From Spirometra erinaceieuropaei (lineage: Eukaryota > Platyhelminthes > Cestoda > Diphyllobothriidea > Diphyllobothriidae), in NCBI GenBank assembly GCA_902702965.1, contig CACRXP010000405.1:31645-95644 (forward strand): a stretch of DNA of 64,000 nucleotides, written 5' to 3'. This document shows, piece by piece, positions 1-11,900 of this stretch. Under the pieces are notes generated by a model. That model was given only the letters and a program-made list of their open reading frames with translations. It did not search any database and had not been told where the DNA came from. Each line of letters opens with the position of its first letter. The stretch's first letter is position 1. The translations under genes were made by a program, and so were the position numbers.

Positions 1-1229
1 ATTTGCCCCACTGACCACAACACGCCGACGTCGTCATGCGGGTGGCGTGGGAAGAGTGAGTGTTGATAATCCCCTGAGACACCTACAAACGCTGTAAACG
101 CCTCATATTTTCAACTTCCATGTAACTGTATGGGACTGATGATGAATTACCGAAAACACGCGTTTACCAACGTGATTTTGCGATAAAAAAATCGTGCGAC
201 CCTCACACAATGCAACCGCCACGTGGGAAGGCTGTGTGACGCGATGAAGCATATCGGTCACCAAATTCACACCTGTTGCACCAGCCGTAGAGGCAGGCGC
301 GTCGGCTGCATTTCACATGACTGTTCTCAAGTAAGATTTAATGCGATCGTTGTTTCCAATCGACCTCTGTGCGAGGCATGCGCACAAGGCGTGCGTGAGC
401 GTTCTGACTAGTCTTCCTCACCAAAGTCATCATTCAACCCTCCGTGGTGGCGATCCTTGCCGCTGAGAGAGAGGAACAGCCTGCCTTTTCAGAATTGTCG
501 ACAAAAACCTTCAAAAGGACACTGCGATTTAAAAGAGGCAAAGATAGGCCTCTACGGGCTTTCGAGTTCGGAAGTTAGTGCAGTCTTCTCCCTCAAAAAT
601 GTGCGGATCCTCATCTTGGGTTATTGTAAATCAAGACGAATGAGCAACAAGTTCAAATCAGAGTACTAAAGCACTTAAGAGTGCATGGGAGGGGAGAACT
701 GCAGTGTATACGGCAGTATATACGAAAATCTAGCGCACCCTTTTTATCCCAATGTGGAGAGTGCCTACACTGCCGAAAACGAGGGCCAGTCAATCACTGG
801 AGGCCACATACGCCTTCTCTAGCACGGTGTCACCATGAAGGTGGCGGCGGTAAGGATCAGATGAAGAACCCCAAGCATCTTGGCACACACGGAAACTTTC
901 CTTACGTATTTCAGCGGGTTTTAGTCCGACACGATTATTTCGGTTTGGTATTTCATCATACAAGGTTGGATCGTCTGTTATAGACGGTCTGGTGCATATT
1001 CTACAATTACCTTAGCTCAGAGAGTTGAGAAGCGATCGTTGCAGACACTTATTGTCTATTTTTTCAGTTGTACTACCTAACGTCGGTAGCTATATGTCAA
1101 TGCATTAAAACTTTTCCGCCCGAAAAACAAATTTACCAATTATCTACACTTATTTTACCATTCCACTATGCATAGGTCCCGCCCGTTAACTCCCTATTAC
1201 CACCTTGACTGTTGGAGTGTGTTTTAGGT
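1..1229. other. No recognisable gene or repeat
   Basis: The open frames here are short, lack splice-flanked structure and match no family I know. I see no transposon motif, tRNA-like head or microsatellite. By position it should lie inside EXOC6 intron 4 on the minus strand, because exon 4 is at 8.7-8.9 kb and no later exon is found between it and the window edge. That placement is inference. Confidence 0.5.
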
Positions 1230-1239
1230 CCTCATCAAA

Positions 1240-1386
1240 AGGCCGGCGTCCTGGAGTGAATGAAACACCTCGGGACTACGCAGCACGATGATCAGTGTTA
1301 CAACTCTACCTAAGTACTCCTTTCTGATCAAAAACATACTTCGAAATTTCGATGTAAATTCCGTAAGATTGACCATTCACTGTATA
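1240..1386 (+). repeat. Solo arm fragment of the long inverted-repeat family
   Basis: This stretch aligns by eye with the right arm of the foldback elements at 1446-2437 and 47884-48880. It shares the order 'gtcctg..gag', 'gataatcagt..acaac', 'ctaagtaatcc', 'cgcatttcagaatttc' and the terminal 'cactgtat'. Only the right arm is present, so it is a truncated or solo copy lying just outside a complete element. Divergence is considerable. Confidence 0.5.
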
Positions 1387-1445
1387 CTACCTATGGTCTC
1401 AGTATGTAGCAGTGACGACCGAGTAATGTGACATACGGTGAGTAA

Positions 1446-2437
1446 TCGATCTCATGAAATGTTGGCCGAAATTCTGAAAGGCATTTTCGATTAGGAAGGA
1501 TTACTTAGGTGGGGCTGTAATATTGGTTATCATGCGACATACTCCTATAGTATTTCGGACTCGCTAGGCTGCCGGCTTTGGAATGCATTCCTTTTCGCCC
1601 TTCTGCAGAAACCACACTCTGCAAAAAATTACAACTCACACAGCATGCATTTTTCACGTCGATTTTTGATGGTCATATAAATTAAAATATATTTTGTAGA
1701 AAATATGCACAAAAATATGCTTTATTCTACTCATTTTTAGCAAATCACGTCGGCTTTACATTTTATGCTTGCAGACGGGGTATATTTAGGCTTCAGAAGA
1801 GTTTTTTATTATGCGATTTTTAAGATTGTGTAATGTCCTTTCATACAGCATCGTACCTGTCTGTTTACCAATGTTCCTCATGAAATGCGTAACGTAGTCC
1901 GAACCCATTGCAAAATTTCATGAACACTAAATTATATCTTCTTAAATGCATTCAGGAATAAATGATTTTAACTACGCGGAAAGCATGCGCCTTGTAGACT
2001 GAAATCGCTAAATGCTAATGCAACGGCTGATCTGGCTCAAAAGTATGCGGATATTGGAAAACTTTTTTAAAACCTTATTATACCCCGTCTCCAAGCATAA
2101 AATGTAAAGCCGACGTACTTTGCCACCAAATGAGTAGAAGAAAGCATATTGTTGTGCATGTTTTCTACAAAATATATTTGAATTTATATGATAATCGAAA
2201 ATCGGCGTGAAAAATGCATGCAGCGGAAGTAGTAATATTTTACAGTGTGGTTTCTGCAGGAGATCGAAAAGAAGTGCATTCAAGAGCCGACATACTGGCG
2301 AGTCCGAAATATGATAGCATTAGGCCGCGAGATAATCACTATTACAACCCCATCTAAGAAATCCTTCCAAATCGAAAACGCATTTCAGAATTTCGGCCAA
2401 CATTTCATGAGATCGGTCACGCACTGTATAAGGGCAG
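1446..2437. repeat. Long inverted-repeat (foldback) element, copy A
   Basis: The arms, about 1446-1825 and 2058-2437 (near 380 bp each), are reverse complements with moderate divergence. The loop is about 230 bp. Matching landmarks are 'ctcatgaaatgttggcc' on the left against its complement near 2395-2415, 'catgcatttttcacg' near 1645 against its complement near 2210, and 'acgtcggctttacatttta' near 1748 against 'taaaatgtaaagccgacgt' near 2097. No transposase frame is present. The same structure recurs at 17185-18095, 35520-36650 and 47884-48880, so this is a dispersed non-autonomous family. Its class (MITE, Foldback or other) is unknown. Confidence 0.8.
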
Positions 2438-2487
2438 ATCATAGAAGGGTAGGGTGTGTGATCGATAATAACTGTGAGTATTCTAAT

Positions 2488-2509
2488 CATAGTAATGTAC
2501 ATTACTATG
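2488..2509. repeat. Perfect 22-bp palindrome
   Basis: Positions 2488-2509 are an uninterrupted palindrome with 11-bp arms and no loop, centred on gt|ac. It lies just outside the foldback element and just before a LINE-type 3' tail. No function is assigned. Confidence 0.85.
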
Positions 2510-2530
2510 GGACATTGATGTACATTGATG

Positions 2531-2575
2531 GGACCCCGACGGGTCTTTAATAAAAATTATCTATCTATCTATTAA
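2531..2575 (+). mobile_element. CR1-like LINE 3' terminus with ATCT tail
   Basis: The segment reads 'gggaccccgacgggtc' followed by 'tttaataaaaatt' and (atct)n. A matching terminus occurs at the 3' end of the CR1-like LINE at 27.9-29.9 kb ('ggacccctaagg..tttaataaaatt') and, on the minus strand, near 56490-56535. It is therefore read as a severely 5'-truncated LINE copy. No coding part is left. Confidence 0.55.
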
Positions 2576-2964
2576 CGAAGTTTCCTCTAAAAACGGAACG
2601 TACGAAAGAACACAGCTAACGCAAACATACAACATCACCTAGACAAAAGTCCGTAACGCCAACACTGCCAAATGAAATAAGCACGTATTTGCAGCGCAGG
2701 GGAGAACCAATTAAAATGTTCGGGCCTGCCTCTTAGTGGAGGAGATTGCTAAAGTGAGGTTACAATATTGAGTTCATTCGCAGATGGCGGAATATCCGCT
2801 TTTAGCTGTGAATCTAACTAATCATTTCTGTTAATCACAATTGAAACAAAATTTATCTACGCAAGGTGGACGATTCCCATTCTTTTTCTAGGTTCGTATA
2901 AATGCAGTTGAGTTAATTACGGCCGAGAAAAGATACCAGTATAGGCAGTATGACTTTTTTTTTA

Positions 2965-3438
2965 GGTCAGATGTAATTATGTAGCCGCACCAGAGGCAAA
3001 CAAACCTCAACCGCCTGTAATACGAGACCGGTGGTAATAGGGTTTTTTACAGGTAGGGCCGGGGAACGCACAGGCGACGAGGTCAAGTAAATGTATGCAA
3101 AAGAAAAACTATTGGGAATGCACGGTTATACTTTGAGTGGTCGAGAAATGGCTACCCCAGCCCCTAACCTCTAACCCTAAACCCTAGCCGCAGCCCTAAA
3201 CCCTAGCCCCGAAACATCCGACGCTAAAGCTAGAAGGAGACGACAGGCCGAAAGTCAAGAAGGACCACAGGCATTGGGTCGAAAAAGGTAGACACGGCCA
3301 TAGAAAAACAAGGCCGCCAACAGAACACACACCGCAACGCACAGCAACACCATGCCAACGTGATCACACCAACTCAAACTAATTTTAAGGTTAACAGAAT
3401 TGTGTCCGTCAGGTGCGGCTACATAACTACATCTTACC
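2965..3438 (+). mobile_element. Small TIR element with telomere-like core, copy a
   Basis: It begins 'ggtcagatgtaattatgtag' and ends with the inverse, 'ggctacataactacatctta'. The body carries the family signature 'cctgtaatacgagaccggtg', 'ggggaacgcacaggcgacga' and 'ttgagtggtcgagaaatgg'. A degenerate CCCTAA array follows at about 3160-3215. About 150 bp at 3220-3370 is extra compared with the other copies and may be a secondary insertion. No protein is encoded. Confidence 0.75.
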
Positions 3439-6359
3439 CTTTTTTAACCTGCGGTATGTATGAATGCAGTTGTATCTCCTAGAAAGTATACAAAAAACGC
3501 TCGCTTTTTACGTCTATTTTGTGGTTTAGCTCAGATTTGGCACATGGAGGAAGTAGTTGTGATATTTCTTAAAAATGTACAACTGACTGAATACGTAGTT
3601 GGATAACCACTTTTTCTCACTCTTCCTTTAACAGCGTGTTTCCCTTCGAGTTTCTACAAAGAGATCTGGTGCTCGAAGGTGGTGAGGTAACGACTAGCGT
3701 TATATACATAGGAGGGCTTAATTTAGAGCCCTCGAGGACAGTCGCGCAGCGACCAGGTAACCACAGAAGAAATATGAGGCCTTCCCAGTTGCATAGTGTT
3801 GACGCCGAAAATCAGGTGTCTACGTTGCTTGCTAGTGTCTTTGAGGGGCCGAACTTTATGAGAACCCGGATGAGGAGTAGCGGAAGGGGGGGGGGAGGGT
3901 TGAAGGTGGTAATTCGACTGGACTGACCGTCGCACACGGAGATCAGTCACTCCTGCTGACCCGGTTCGTGGCACTCAGTCCTCAACTGTGGTTTCATGCA
4001 GTCGCGCCAAGATCAGCTCTCTCACACACAAACAATCGTTTAGACTGCCAAACAAAGCTCTAGGAGAGTAGACAGACTGAGGTATCTCCTAATTCCGGCG
4101 AATTCATGCGTGCTCTGCTTCCCGTAGTCCAGACTTGTTGTGGTAGGCAGCTTTTTGCGCAGTTAGCCCAATTTAATTACCAGTCGTCCTGACCCGTCTT
4201 TAAATTAGATGACAATGGGCGCAGAAGGGGAGGTGAGGCAAACACTAGATAAGTCAGCAGCGGTAACTGTCTCGTCAATTACGACGGCAAAGCATCGCAC
4301 TAGGTGGATAGGCAAGTCAAATTTTGACTGCCAAACTGAGCTAGCCTGTATGTAGGCTGCTCTTTGAGTCAACACTCATCACGACTCATTGCTTACGGTA
4401 ATTTTATGATAAAGTACCGCGCGGACTTGTTGACAGTCTGGGGAGGACACTAAAGAAACTCCGATAGAGTCTTGCCTCACGGCGTAAGAAAGGGTATATC
4501 TTAGGATCCTGTAACGCGGATGATGATGCAGCCAATCATTCAACTTGGAGAATTCTTGTCTCCAGTGCATTCCGGCTTAAGCAGGTCGCCAGTAAAGTGT
4601 GGTGGTATCACGTGCGTGCATTTTCGAGAATGGCGTCACACACACTCATCTCCTCTGTGTCACACAACAGGTCATTCTCCTTTTTGGCAGTCTGCCTTTT
4701 GGCGTGGTAATTAAATTCGCGTGTTGATTCCTTCATGGGTGTGGAGAAAAGTGGGTAACACTGCAGAACAGCGCGAAGATGGATAGCCTAACGAGTTAGT
4801 GACTGATTCGGTTGCTGGGATAGAGCGAGTTAACGCAGTTGAACTTGTCTCGCCCTTCTAAGGGACTGAAGGCATAAGAGAAGTCATCTGTTTTCTGCAG
4901 GACATGCCGTAACCTGGGATGATCACTCCAACTAACTATATTAAGTGATACACGAAAAAATTTCTCAGCTGCATGTAACGACGAACTGGGGCAGGCAGAA
5001 TCCGCGAATCCGGAAGTCGTCCCTCACCCCAACAGTGAGTGTGTGATCTGCCCAAGTCGCCAGTCAGTCCAGGAGAGAGCGGACAGGGCAAACAGGTGCT
5101 TCCTCTGCTCGACCAGCCGCCTCGTCGCTTCGTTCAACAAGAGCTCGGTACTGTAATATTCGCCTTAATTCGTTGTGAATTTATTCGCACAGGTAATAAT
5201 TATGAGCCACCGAGCACAGTATGATGTTTTGTGGTCGAGATTTACGCTGAAAAAAGCCTTCGCAACGGATCAAACTGAGGTGTATAGCCAAGAAAGAGAC
5301 CATGCAGGAAATAGGGCGCGTCCTACTGTGGCCCGAAGTCTAGGAAGCTAATGAACGGCGCACAAAAGTGGCTCGAGGAACTCTCCTAAAGGTTAGATTC
5401 AAGCATCTAAAACACAACTTGGCATCTTCTGAAAGTCGTAGTTCTGCATTTCCGTTGACACCGGGGAGAGGCTTCAGCGATAGACAGGGCCTCGTCTGAG
5501 GTACTTTTGCTTTCGAAACACCGCCAATCCGACTAGAGATATGCGTAGCGACTCTTTTTTCTACTTAGTGCAGAACATCGTCTTGTATAATGAAATTCCG
5601 TGTTAAGTAAACCACAAGGTCAGGAGCCACAGCTGGAAGGTAACTGCCGACGTGATCGCGGAGGGTGCAGAGGACATGACCCTACACACTTTCACGGGCA
5701 CAATGCTTCACTGTCGCGTGGTCGTGCGAGCAGAGGCCTGCAGTGGGCCGCACATGTAGGCTAAGAACTAATCATACTAGGGTTGGACAGAACTCCGCGC
5801 AAACACACACACTCGCTTCCATCATGTGTGCCACGTTACGGCCCACAAAACAAACAAAGCAGGCGGTAGCCATCAGCGCAAGATCATGCATACTAAGTAG
5901 GCGCGGTGGAAGTCGAGGAATTGAAATGCGAAATGGCGTCAGCGCAACCCAGTCACCTGACTTGAGTAGACAGCATCACAGACGTGTTTTGTGTGCTACC
6001 TTGACAACTCCATTGCAGCCAAAGGGTTTTCGGGTAAGGGTCAGTTGTAATTCAACAGCCATCCCAAACCACTTGGAACTGTGAGATCAGAACGTGAGTC
6101 AACTAGACGGCTATGCCGTACGTACTTGTTGACAGGTGTACGCATGTGGACTGATAAATTTTGTTCGGCGTCGACTGCATGTACTCTTGAAATCACTGGC
6201 GTTGCAGTGTCCGACGTAGAACGGCACATTATGTGCTGGAAGGGCCTTCACCAATCAGGTTATGAGACACAGCCCCTTCCGTTGCGTCTTGGGGCCTCCG
6301 CAGGCGGCCGTATAGTAAAGGAGTGGCGACAAAGACTTGGAAGACTGGGATGACCATTT
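3439..6359. other. No recognisable gene or repeat
   Basis: Only short, compositionally ordinary open frames on both strands. I could not match any to a protein family, and none has paired splice sites with a plausible domain. It is probably EXOC6 intron 4 sequence. Confidence 0.45.
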
Positions 6360-6480
6360 CTAGCTGGCCGGTCTTCGTCAGCTAGCCACGATCAACTCCA
6401 GGGTTGGATGATCTGGGATTCGAAGCCGGGTTCTTTGAGCGTTGTCAATTACAATGCTCTACCACTGACCTAAGGATCCG
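6360..6480 (-). mobile_element. tRNA-derived SINE head
   Basis: On the minus strand the sequence opens with a box A-like 'tcagtggtagagcattg' and a box B-like 'gcttcgaatccc'. A GACGAAGACCGGCCAG-type body follows. The layout matches the other tRNA-headed repeats in the window (37.2, 40.1-40.7, 44.9 and 47.1 kb). A short plus-strand piece with the shared SINE body ('ataagccagaaacggccat') follows at 6499-6580, so two fragments lie head to head. Confidence 0.6.
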
Positions 6481-6498
6481 TTTAGTATGGTTGAATGA

Positions 6499-6580
6499 CG
6501 GCGGCCAATAAGCCAGAAACGGCCATCTCAGTCTCCCGTGCCTTCGTCAGTACCGTCTGTGTCAGACGGAATGTTCGAGT
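6499..6580 (+). mobile_element. SINE body fragment
   Basis: It contains 'ataagccagaaacggccatc', 'tcagtctcccgtgccttcg' and 'tcagtaccgtc'. These match the body of the SINEs at 40.1 kb ('aaccagaagtggccatttca') and 47.0 kb ('gaagccagaaatggccatcc'). It lacks its own tRNA head. Confidence 0.5.
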
Positions 6581-8214
6581 GAAGACTAGCTCAGCTTATG
6601 GAGCTAACTCCTGCAAGGCGGAGACGGGCTGCCCAAGTTCATGCACAACAGCCCTAACTCGGTTATGCCATGGAGAAAATGGGGAGAGGGAGAAAGACAT
6701 CGATGCTACGAAATCTCCAGTCATAAACCAAAACACACGCTGCCTCAAGGCGGTGGCGGTGGCCTTCGCTGAACACGAAGAATTACGAGGGCTAGAAGGC
6801 TAACGTTCTATGTTTTAAAATGAAGCCCAGGGGTTGAAGTAACGGGAACAGTAGGTGATATCGTCGTCATCCTCAAAAGCCAACATGTGGACAATTTGTG
6901 CCAAGCTATAGGCCACGGTTGATCCAAATTCGAACCTGTTTGTATCATTTGCAAGCACCGAAACAACAAGAGGAACCGTCCGGTGGGTGGTCACAACGGG
7001 TACATGTTTTCGCATCAAGAAAGACAATTTGCCAATTAGGAAGCAGCTGGTTGATTACAACCGCTAAAATGAAAGTCTGAATTAAACTGACAGCGGAACT
7101 TGGCCTCCCTGTACCCGACGGTGGTATCGAGCTTCCGTCTTAGGCATGTCACACACACAACGCCGTGTTCGTGTTAGCGGTGTTGGGGTCCAGTCACTCT
7201 ATTTAAAGCTATGAAAGCGCGCCGGCGGTGACAGAGTGCGTGGGGTGGTTAGACGGCAGGTATCCTAATGATGATGTCGGTCCCTCCTGCAAATGTATCC
7301 GATATACCAAAGCTAAGGGTTCAGCATTGAAATCGACTTTAAGGCCTGAGTGTTTGGGATTCGCAAGTGTGCTGCTTTGCCTTTGGAATCATCCGAAGGC
7401 AGTTCAATTGGAAGTATTCGGGCTCCCAACACTGACTAATAAACGACAACTGGTAGTGCATCGCGAAGGAACACTGGCCGTATAGTAACCTTGTTGATCT
7501 TTTGAAAGTTGACTAAAAATGGAACTGGCGGAAGTGACTGACCAGAGGCAAAGCCTGCCTTTATGCGTGACTTCATTTTCTCTTCCCACACCCACCACGT
7601 TGCACCGGTAAGACACAGTCAAGTAGACTGCAGATGGGACTGGAAGCAGTGACTGGGCGGAAGCAAAACCCGCCTCTACGCGTGCCACGCGCGTGTCGAT
7701 CTCCCTAACTTACAAGAGTCAGCCCTCGTTCACTCGGGTACCAAACTGGAAAGGGTTGCATAAAGCCATGTAAAGAAGGGACCACTGCTACCTGAGAAAC
7801 AGTCGATAGGGCCCAGTCACTTCGGAAACTACGTGACTTTCCGATACAATTTTTGGCCTGTCTGTCTGTCTGTTAATGAATATGCCCCAAACTGGCCTTA
7901 AGGCCTGTATGCACCTGCTACGCCATGGTTCGGCAAACCGTGGCTGGCACAGCCTGGTGTGCGCTGGCAGTTTTCTGGCATCTGATTCCCTGTCGTTAGA
8001 TGCGATTGCGCTCTCCCTGGGTATACAGGTAGTGTGAATGGCTGCCCAATCATCCTCCTCTCTCTGACCCGTTGTTGATGGCTAAAATCCTGGTCATCTG
8101 TCTGTTTGTTACGGACCCCGGGGGGTGTGGAGTGGAACCCCAAGGTGAGGGTTCACGCTGCGCCAGTTACCTGTGGCCTCTCTCACCTCCGGTCTTCATG
8201 ATTATGTCCTGACG
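6581..8214. other. No gene; one local direct repeat
   Basis: No coding match was found on either strand. A short imperfect direct repeat is visible at about 7517-7570 and 7630-7685 ('ggcaaagcctgcctttatgcg' type against 'gcaaaacccgcctctacgcg'). A ctgtctgtctgt run lies near 7860. This should be EXOC6 intron 4. Confidence 0.4.
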
Positions 8215-8430
8215 TCACGCCCCGGCGGGGAGGGGAGGAGAGAGCGCGATAGATGCTGCGCAAGTCTACTATCATTATAAACTACATCACTAGTAAGCCA
8301 CCGTCTCTGCCCTCACCTTGCTGTGGAGCGCACGATGGACATAGTCGGACATGACGTCTCTTTGACACCGGACTCAGGTGGGGAGAAGAGAGTGCGGTAG
8401 ATGCTGTGTAAGTCTACTACCACTATAACA
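8215..8430 (-). repeat. Two tandem partial copies of a SINE-like / RTE-associated repeat
   Basis: Positions 8229-8281 and 8379-8428 are near-identical direct repeats, each with 'agatgctg.g.aagtctacta'. Read on the minus strand, 'gtagactt.cacagcatctac' then 'cgcactctcttctcccc' matches plus-strand sequence at 11085-11140, 13485-13525 and 14870-14915. These segments are associated with RTE-like LINE remnants and may derive from their 3' UTR or from a SINE that uses them. Confidence 0.5.
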
Positions 8431-8686
8431 TGTCCTGCACCAAACTAGCTGCTACCAGTCTGTCTTTTACCATTAAGCTTGCCCCTCTCTTTCCGTGTCG
8501 GGCCGTCTTCACTTTTCGTGATCCTCAACAAACAGACACAGGGACACTATCCTTTAGGCGAGGCTCTGAATCTGTCGACAAGTCCTATAGGAAGCCTCGG
8601 ACAGTAGGAAGAGGAGCGAGACAGTAAATGTGGAATTAAACACACACACACTTCGAGACAATCATCGTAAATCGCCCTTGGCCTAC

Positions 8687-8934
8687 CTGCTGCGATGGAG
8701 AAAGACTGAGAATGAGTTGGCACTGCTTCTTGCGTTGCGTGAAGTAGTAGTGCTCGAATTCCGCACGCTCGCCCGCCACAGCGTATATGTGGAGGCAGCG
8801 GTAGACGGGTCCAAAGTTGACCACATCCTCGATGTTAGTTTTTGCGTGTCCCCACGGTGAGGTGTTGTTGGGATCGTCGGGGGCCATGGGGATTGAGGCT
8901 GCAGCAAGCTCCTTCAACTCAGCCTCGAGGACTT
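8687..8934 (-). CDS. EXOC6: EXOC6 exon 4
   Basis: The exon is 248 nt, entered in phase 1 (the two bases AA complete a Lys codon from exon 3) and left in phase 0. The acceptor reads 'gtgttcttcaaaacgcag' and the donor 'gtaggccaag'. It encodes an acidic/alanine-rich linker, then VVNFGPVYRCLHIYAVAGE and a C-terminal QRKKQCQLILSLSPSQQ. This corresponds to the conserved vertebrate block around VYRCLHIYSV and RKKQARLVLQP. Human exon sequence continues with a Met-His-Glu start that I could not find anywhere from 8686 down to 1, so exon 5 is probably outside the window. Confidence 0.93.
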
Positions 8935-11900
8935 CTGCGTTTTGAAGAACACGAAGTGATTTAACATGACACGCATACATGCAAAAAACCGCAAAAAATC
9001 AAACACTGGGAGAAAAAACCGAAAACTGAATGAGCAAACAAAGATCAAAACCCGTGATAGTGTCTCTAGTAGTAACAGTAGTAATAATAATAGTAGTGGT
9101 AGTGGCGGCACTTGTAGTATTGGTAGCAGTAATAAGAGCAGTAGTAGTATTTGTTCTAGTAGTAAGAGTAGTATTAGTAGCAGTAGAAGTGGCATCAGTG
9201 GTGGCAGAAGTAGTAGTAATAAAAAGACTAACTGTTACAGCAGAAGTTGCAATATTAGTAGTATCAGTATCGCCAGTGACATTAGCAGTAATAAGAGGTG
9301 GTGCAAGAAGAACTAAAAGTGATGAGGGTGATATTGGTTGTGGCAGCATTAGTAGTAGTGATAGGAGTAGAATTAATAATAGTATTAGTAATGACAGTTC
9401 GGACGTCGTGACCGACGATGTTTCCTGTGCGCTGCACTGCAAGGTGAAGCAGGCACAGCGACGTGTGCGTGCCTCCCTATGCAGTGCCATGCGATCCCCC
9501 CCTCCTCTGAAGGAGAAGTCGCCGATGCCATACGAAAGTTGCACAACAATAAGGTACCCAGAGAAGACGGTCTATCCGCTGGAATCTTCAAGTCTTGTGT
9601 CGACACTCTGGCGCCATGGCTCCATGAAGTTATTGAACGGGGGGGGGGGAGAGATGAGGAGAGATGGGGCTTAGGCACCCTTGTACCTATCCTCAAGAAG
9701 GGAGATAGGACGAGGTGCGAGAACTACCGCGGCATAAGTCTCATCGACGTTGCTGCGAAGATCTTCACTATTGTCCTACTCAGGCGATTCCAGGCTGTGC
9801 GTGACTCAAGAACGAGGCCCAACCAAGGCGATTTCGTGCTGGACGTGGATGCGCAGACCAGATATTCACACTGAAGCGCATTCTCGCCATAGCTACTAAC
9901 AACCGACGGCCGTCTGCTTAATTGACTTTGCCGTCGCGTTCCATTCCGTCCATCGTGAGTCCCTGTGGCGGATAATGGCGCTAGATGGTGTACCGGCAAA
10001 AATAATCGCCATGATCAAGGCCTATTATCACTCCACTACTGCGTGAGTCCTGGTCCGTAACAATCTTTCCCAACCGTTCGGTATTCGGTCTGGCGTACGA
10101 CAGGGTTGTATCCTGTCACCCATACTGTTCAACTATGCTATTGACTGGATCCTCGGGAGGGCCCTACGCGAGAGTGACGGCGTTGAGTTTGCACCCGAAC
10201 ATCGACTGACTGATCTCGACTATGCCGATGATATCGCCTTACTTGCTTCAAGTTTAGGTGAGCTGCAGTCTACGGTGTCACGGGTGAAGGAGGTCGCTAA
10301 ATCGGTCGGTTGATCCATAAACGCTGGGAAGACCAAAGTGTTTTCAAGCTGCATCCGTGACCGGGAGAAGGCACCCCTCGGGATTGATGGCTGTCAACTT
10401 GAAGAAGTGGACAGTTTTAAATACCTCGGGGCGAGACTGCTGCCTAATGGACAGAGTAAGGATGACAGTGTCTCCCGAATCAATGCTGCCCGCTGGGTTT
10501 TCTCATGCCTTCAGAAACGCTTATGGAACCGACGTGACCTCTCCACCGCCACTAAGATTCGCGTGTACCGTGCATCTGTCTAGTCTGTCCTTCTCTATGG
10601 TTGTAAATGCTGGGCTTTGCGCGTGGAGGACGAGCGAAAACTGGAGGTATTTGACCACCACTGCTTCGAGTGAAGTTCACCGACTTCGTCTCAAATGAGA
10701 CAGTCCGCGCTCGCTGCGACAACATTGCAAGGATAACTCAGGCCATCAAAGAAAGACGACTGAAGTGGTTTGGGCATGTTCTTCGTCGTCCACCTCAGGA
10801 GCTCAGTGTTACTGCCCTCGATCCGGCACCGTTGCCCCATTGGAGGCGTCAAAGAGGCGGTCGATTCAAAACCTGGCTCGACACAGTTCGTCAAGATATG
10901 GAGGTGGTTCTTGGACCTTCGGTATTGGGTCTACGTGGTTGGCGAAGAGAAAGCGGGTTGAACTGTCCGGATCTGCTGCCGCGGATCGTCACGCGTGGAG
11001 AGGTACAGTTCGGGACATCATCGAGGCCGGCTAGATCAGGCATGATCGTAGCCGTATCAAGTACAAGTAATTACAAGTTCATAGTGGTAGTAGACTTGCA
11101 CAGCACCTGCCGCACTCTCCTTTCCCCCACCTGAGCCCCGTGTCAAGAGGACGTCAGGAAGACCGGAAGTAGGAGAGGGCGCAGGTGAGTGGCACGGCCG
11201 GACCCGCACCTAGGTGTACCGCCAATCCCCTGGTCCACAACAAACACTTGACCAGGGTTTTAACCAATGGCGGGCGGGGGAGGGCGGAGCAGGGATACCA
11301 AGTGGCGCGGCGTGAGCCGGCAAATGGGCTAGCATTTGTTACAGTGCGGACTCCAATAGCGCTTGCCAGAATCCAATATGGCCCCAGTGTTGGTCCGGCG
11401 CATTGTCCGCGTGGCCCGTTTTGTGGGCACAGTGTTAGTAATAACAGCATTAGAACTAGCATGAGTAGTGCCAATAGCAGCCCGTACCTGTGTCGACAGC
11501 AGGGTAAATCATGCGAAATACCACTGGCGACCTGCTTTTAGTCTACGTGCCTATCCCGCTGGACCTGATGAATTTTGGCTCAAATATTCCTATTAGCTGC
11601 CCGACTGGGCCTCTAAAACTTGAGTCTGAATGATTTGCTCTGGGTTGGTGCATTAATTTCGAGGAGGGTTTAAAAAGTTGACATTTCGAAAACTGGAGTG
11701 CCTGCCAAAAGGGCTCAAGGGGAACGCTGGGGGCACCTACTGATGATTCGGAACCCACGCAACTGTCATGCAGTGGCGTCTTGGGCTGTTGGGAGTGCCT
11801 ACACTCCCAAATTTTGCGAGCGCTTCCGTATGTCAAGAACTTTTCGGAAGCTGTCGGCCGCCTTCTCGCACCACTTGGGATTGGAGTTGCACACAGACCG

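Noticed and set aside
223..983. Cys/Arg-rich short frames near the left edge
   Set aside because: Short, no splice context and no domain; most likely chance.
1..8686. EXOC6 exon 5 and later exons
   Set aside because: I looked on the minus strand for the conserved continuation after exon 4 (the Met-His-Glu to phenylalanine-rich segment of vertebrate Sec15) and found nothing convincing; intron 4 probably extends beyond the window.
8914..9674. Long open frames rich in Ser, Val, Leu or Thr on both strands
   Set aside because: They are produced by the AGT-type microsatellite, which has no stops in several frames; there is no domain content.
11154..11541. Opposing frames of 106 and 118 codons over 11.15-11.54 kb
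   Set aside because: GC-rich repeat sequence after the RTE remnant; both strands are open together and neither has a motif.
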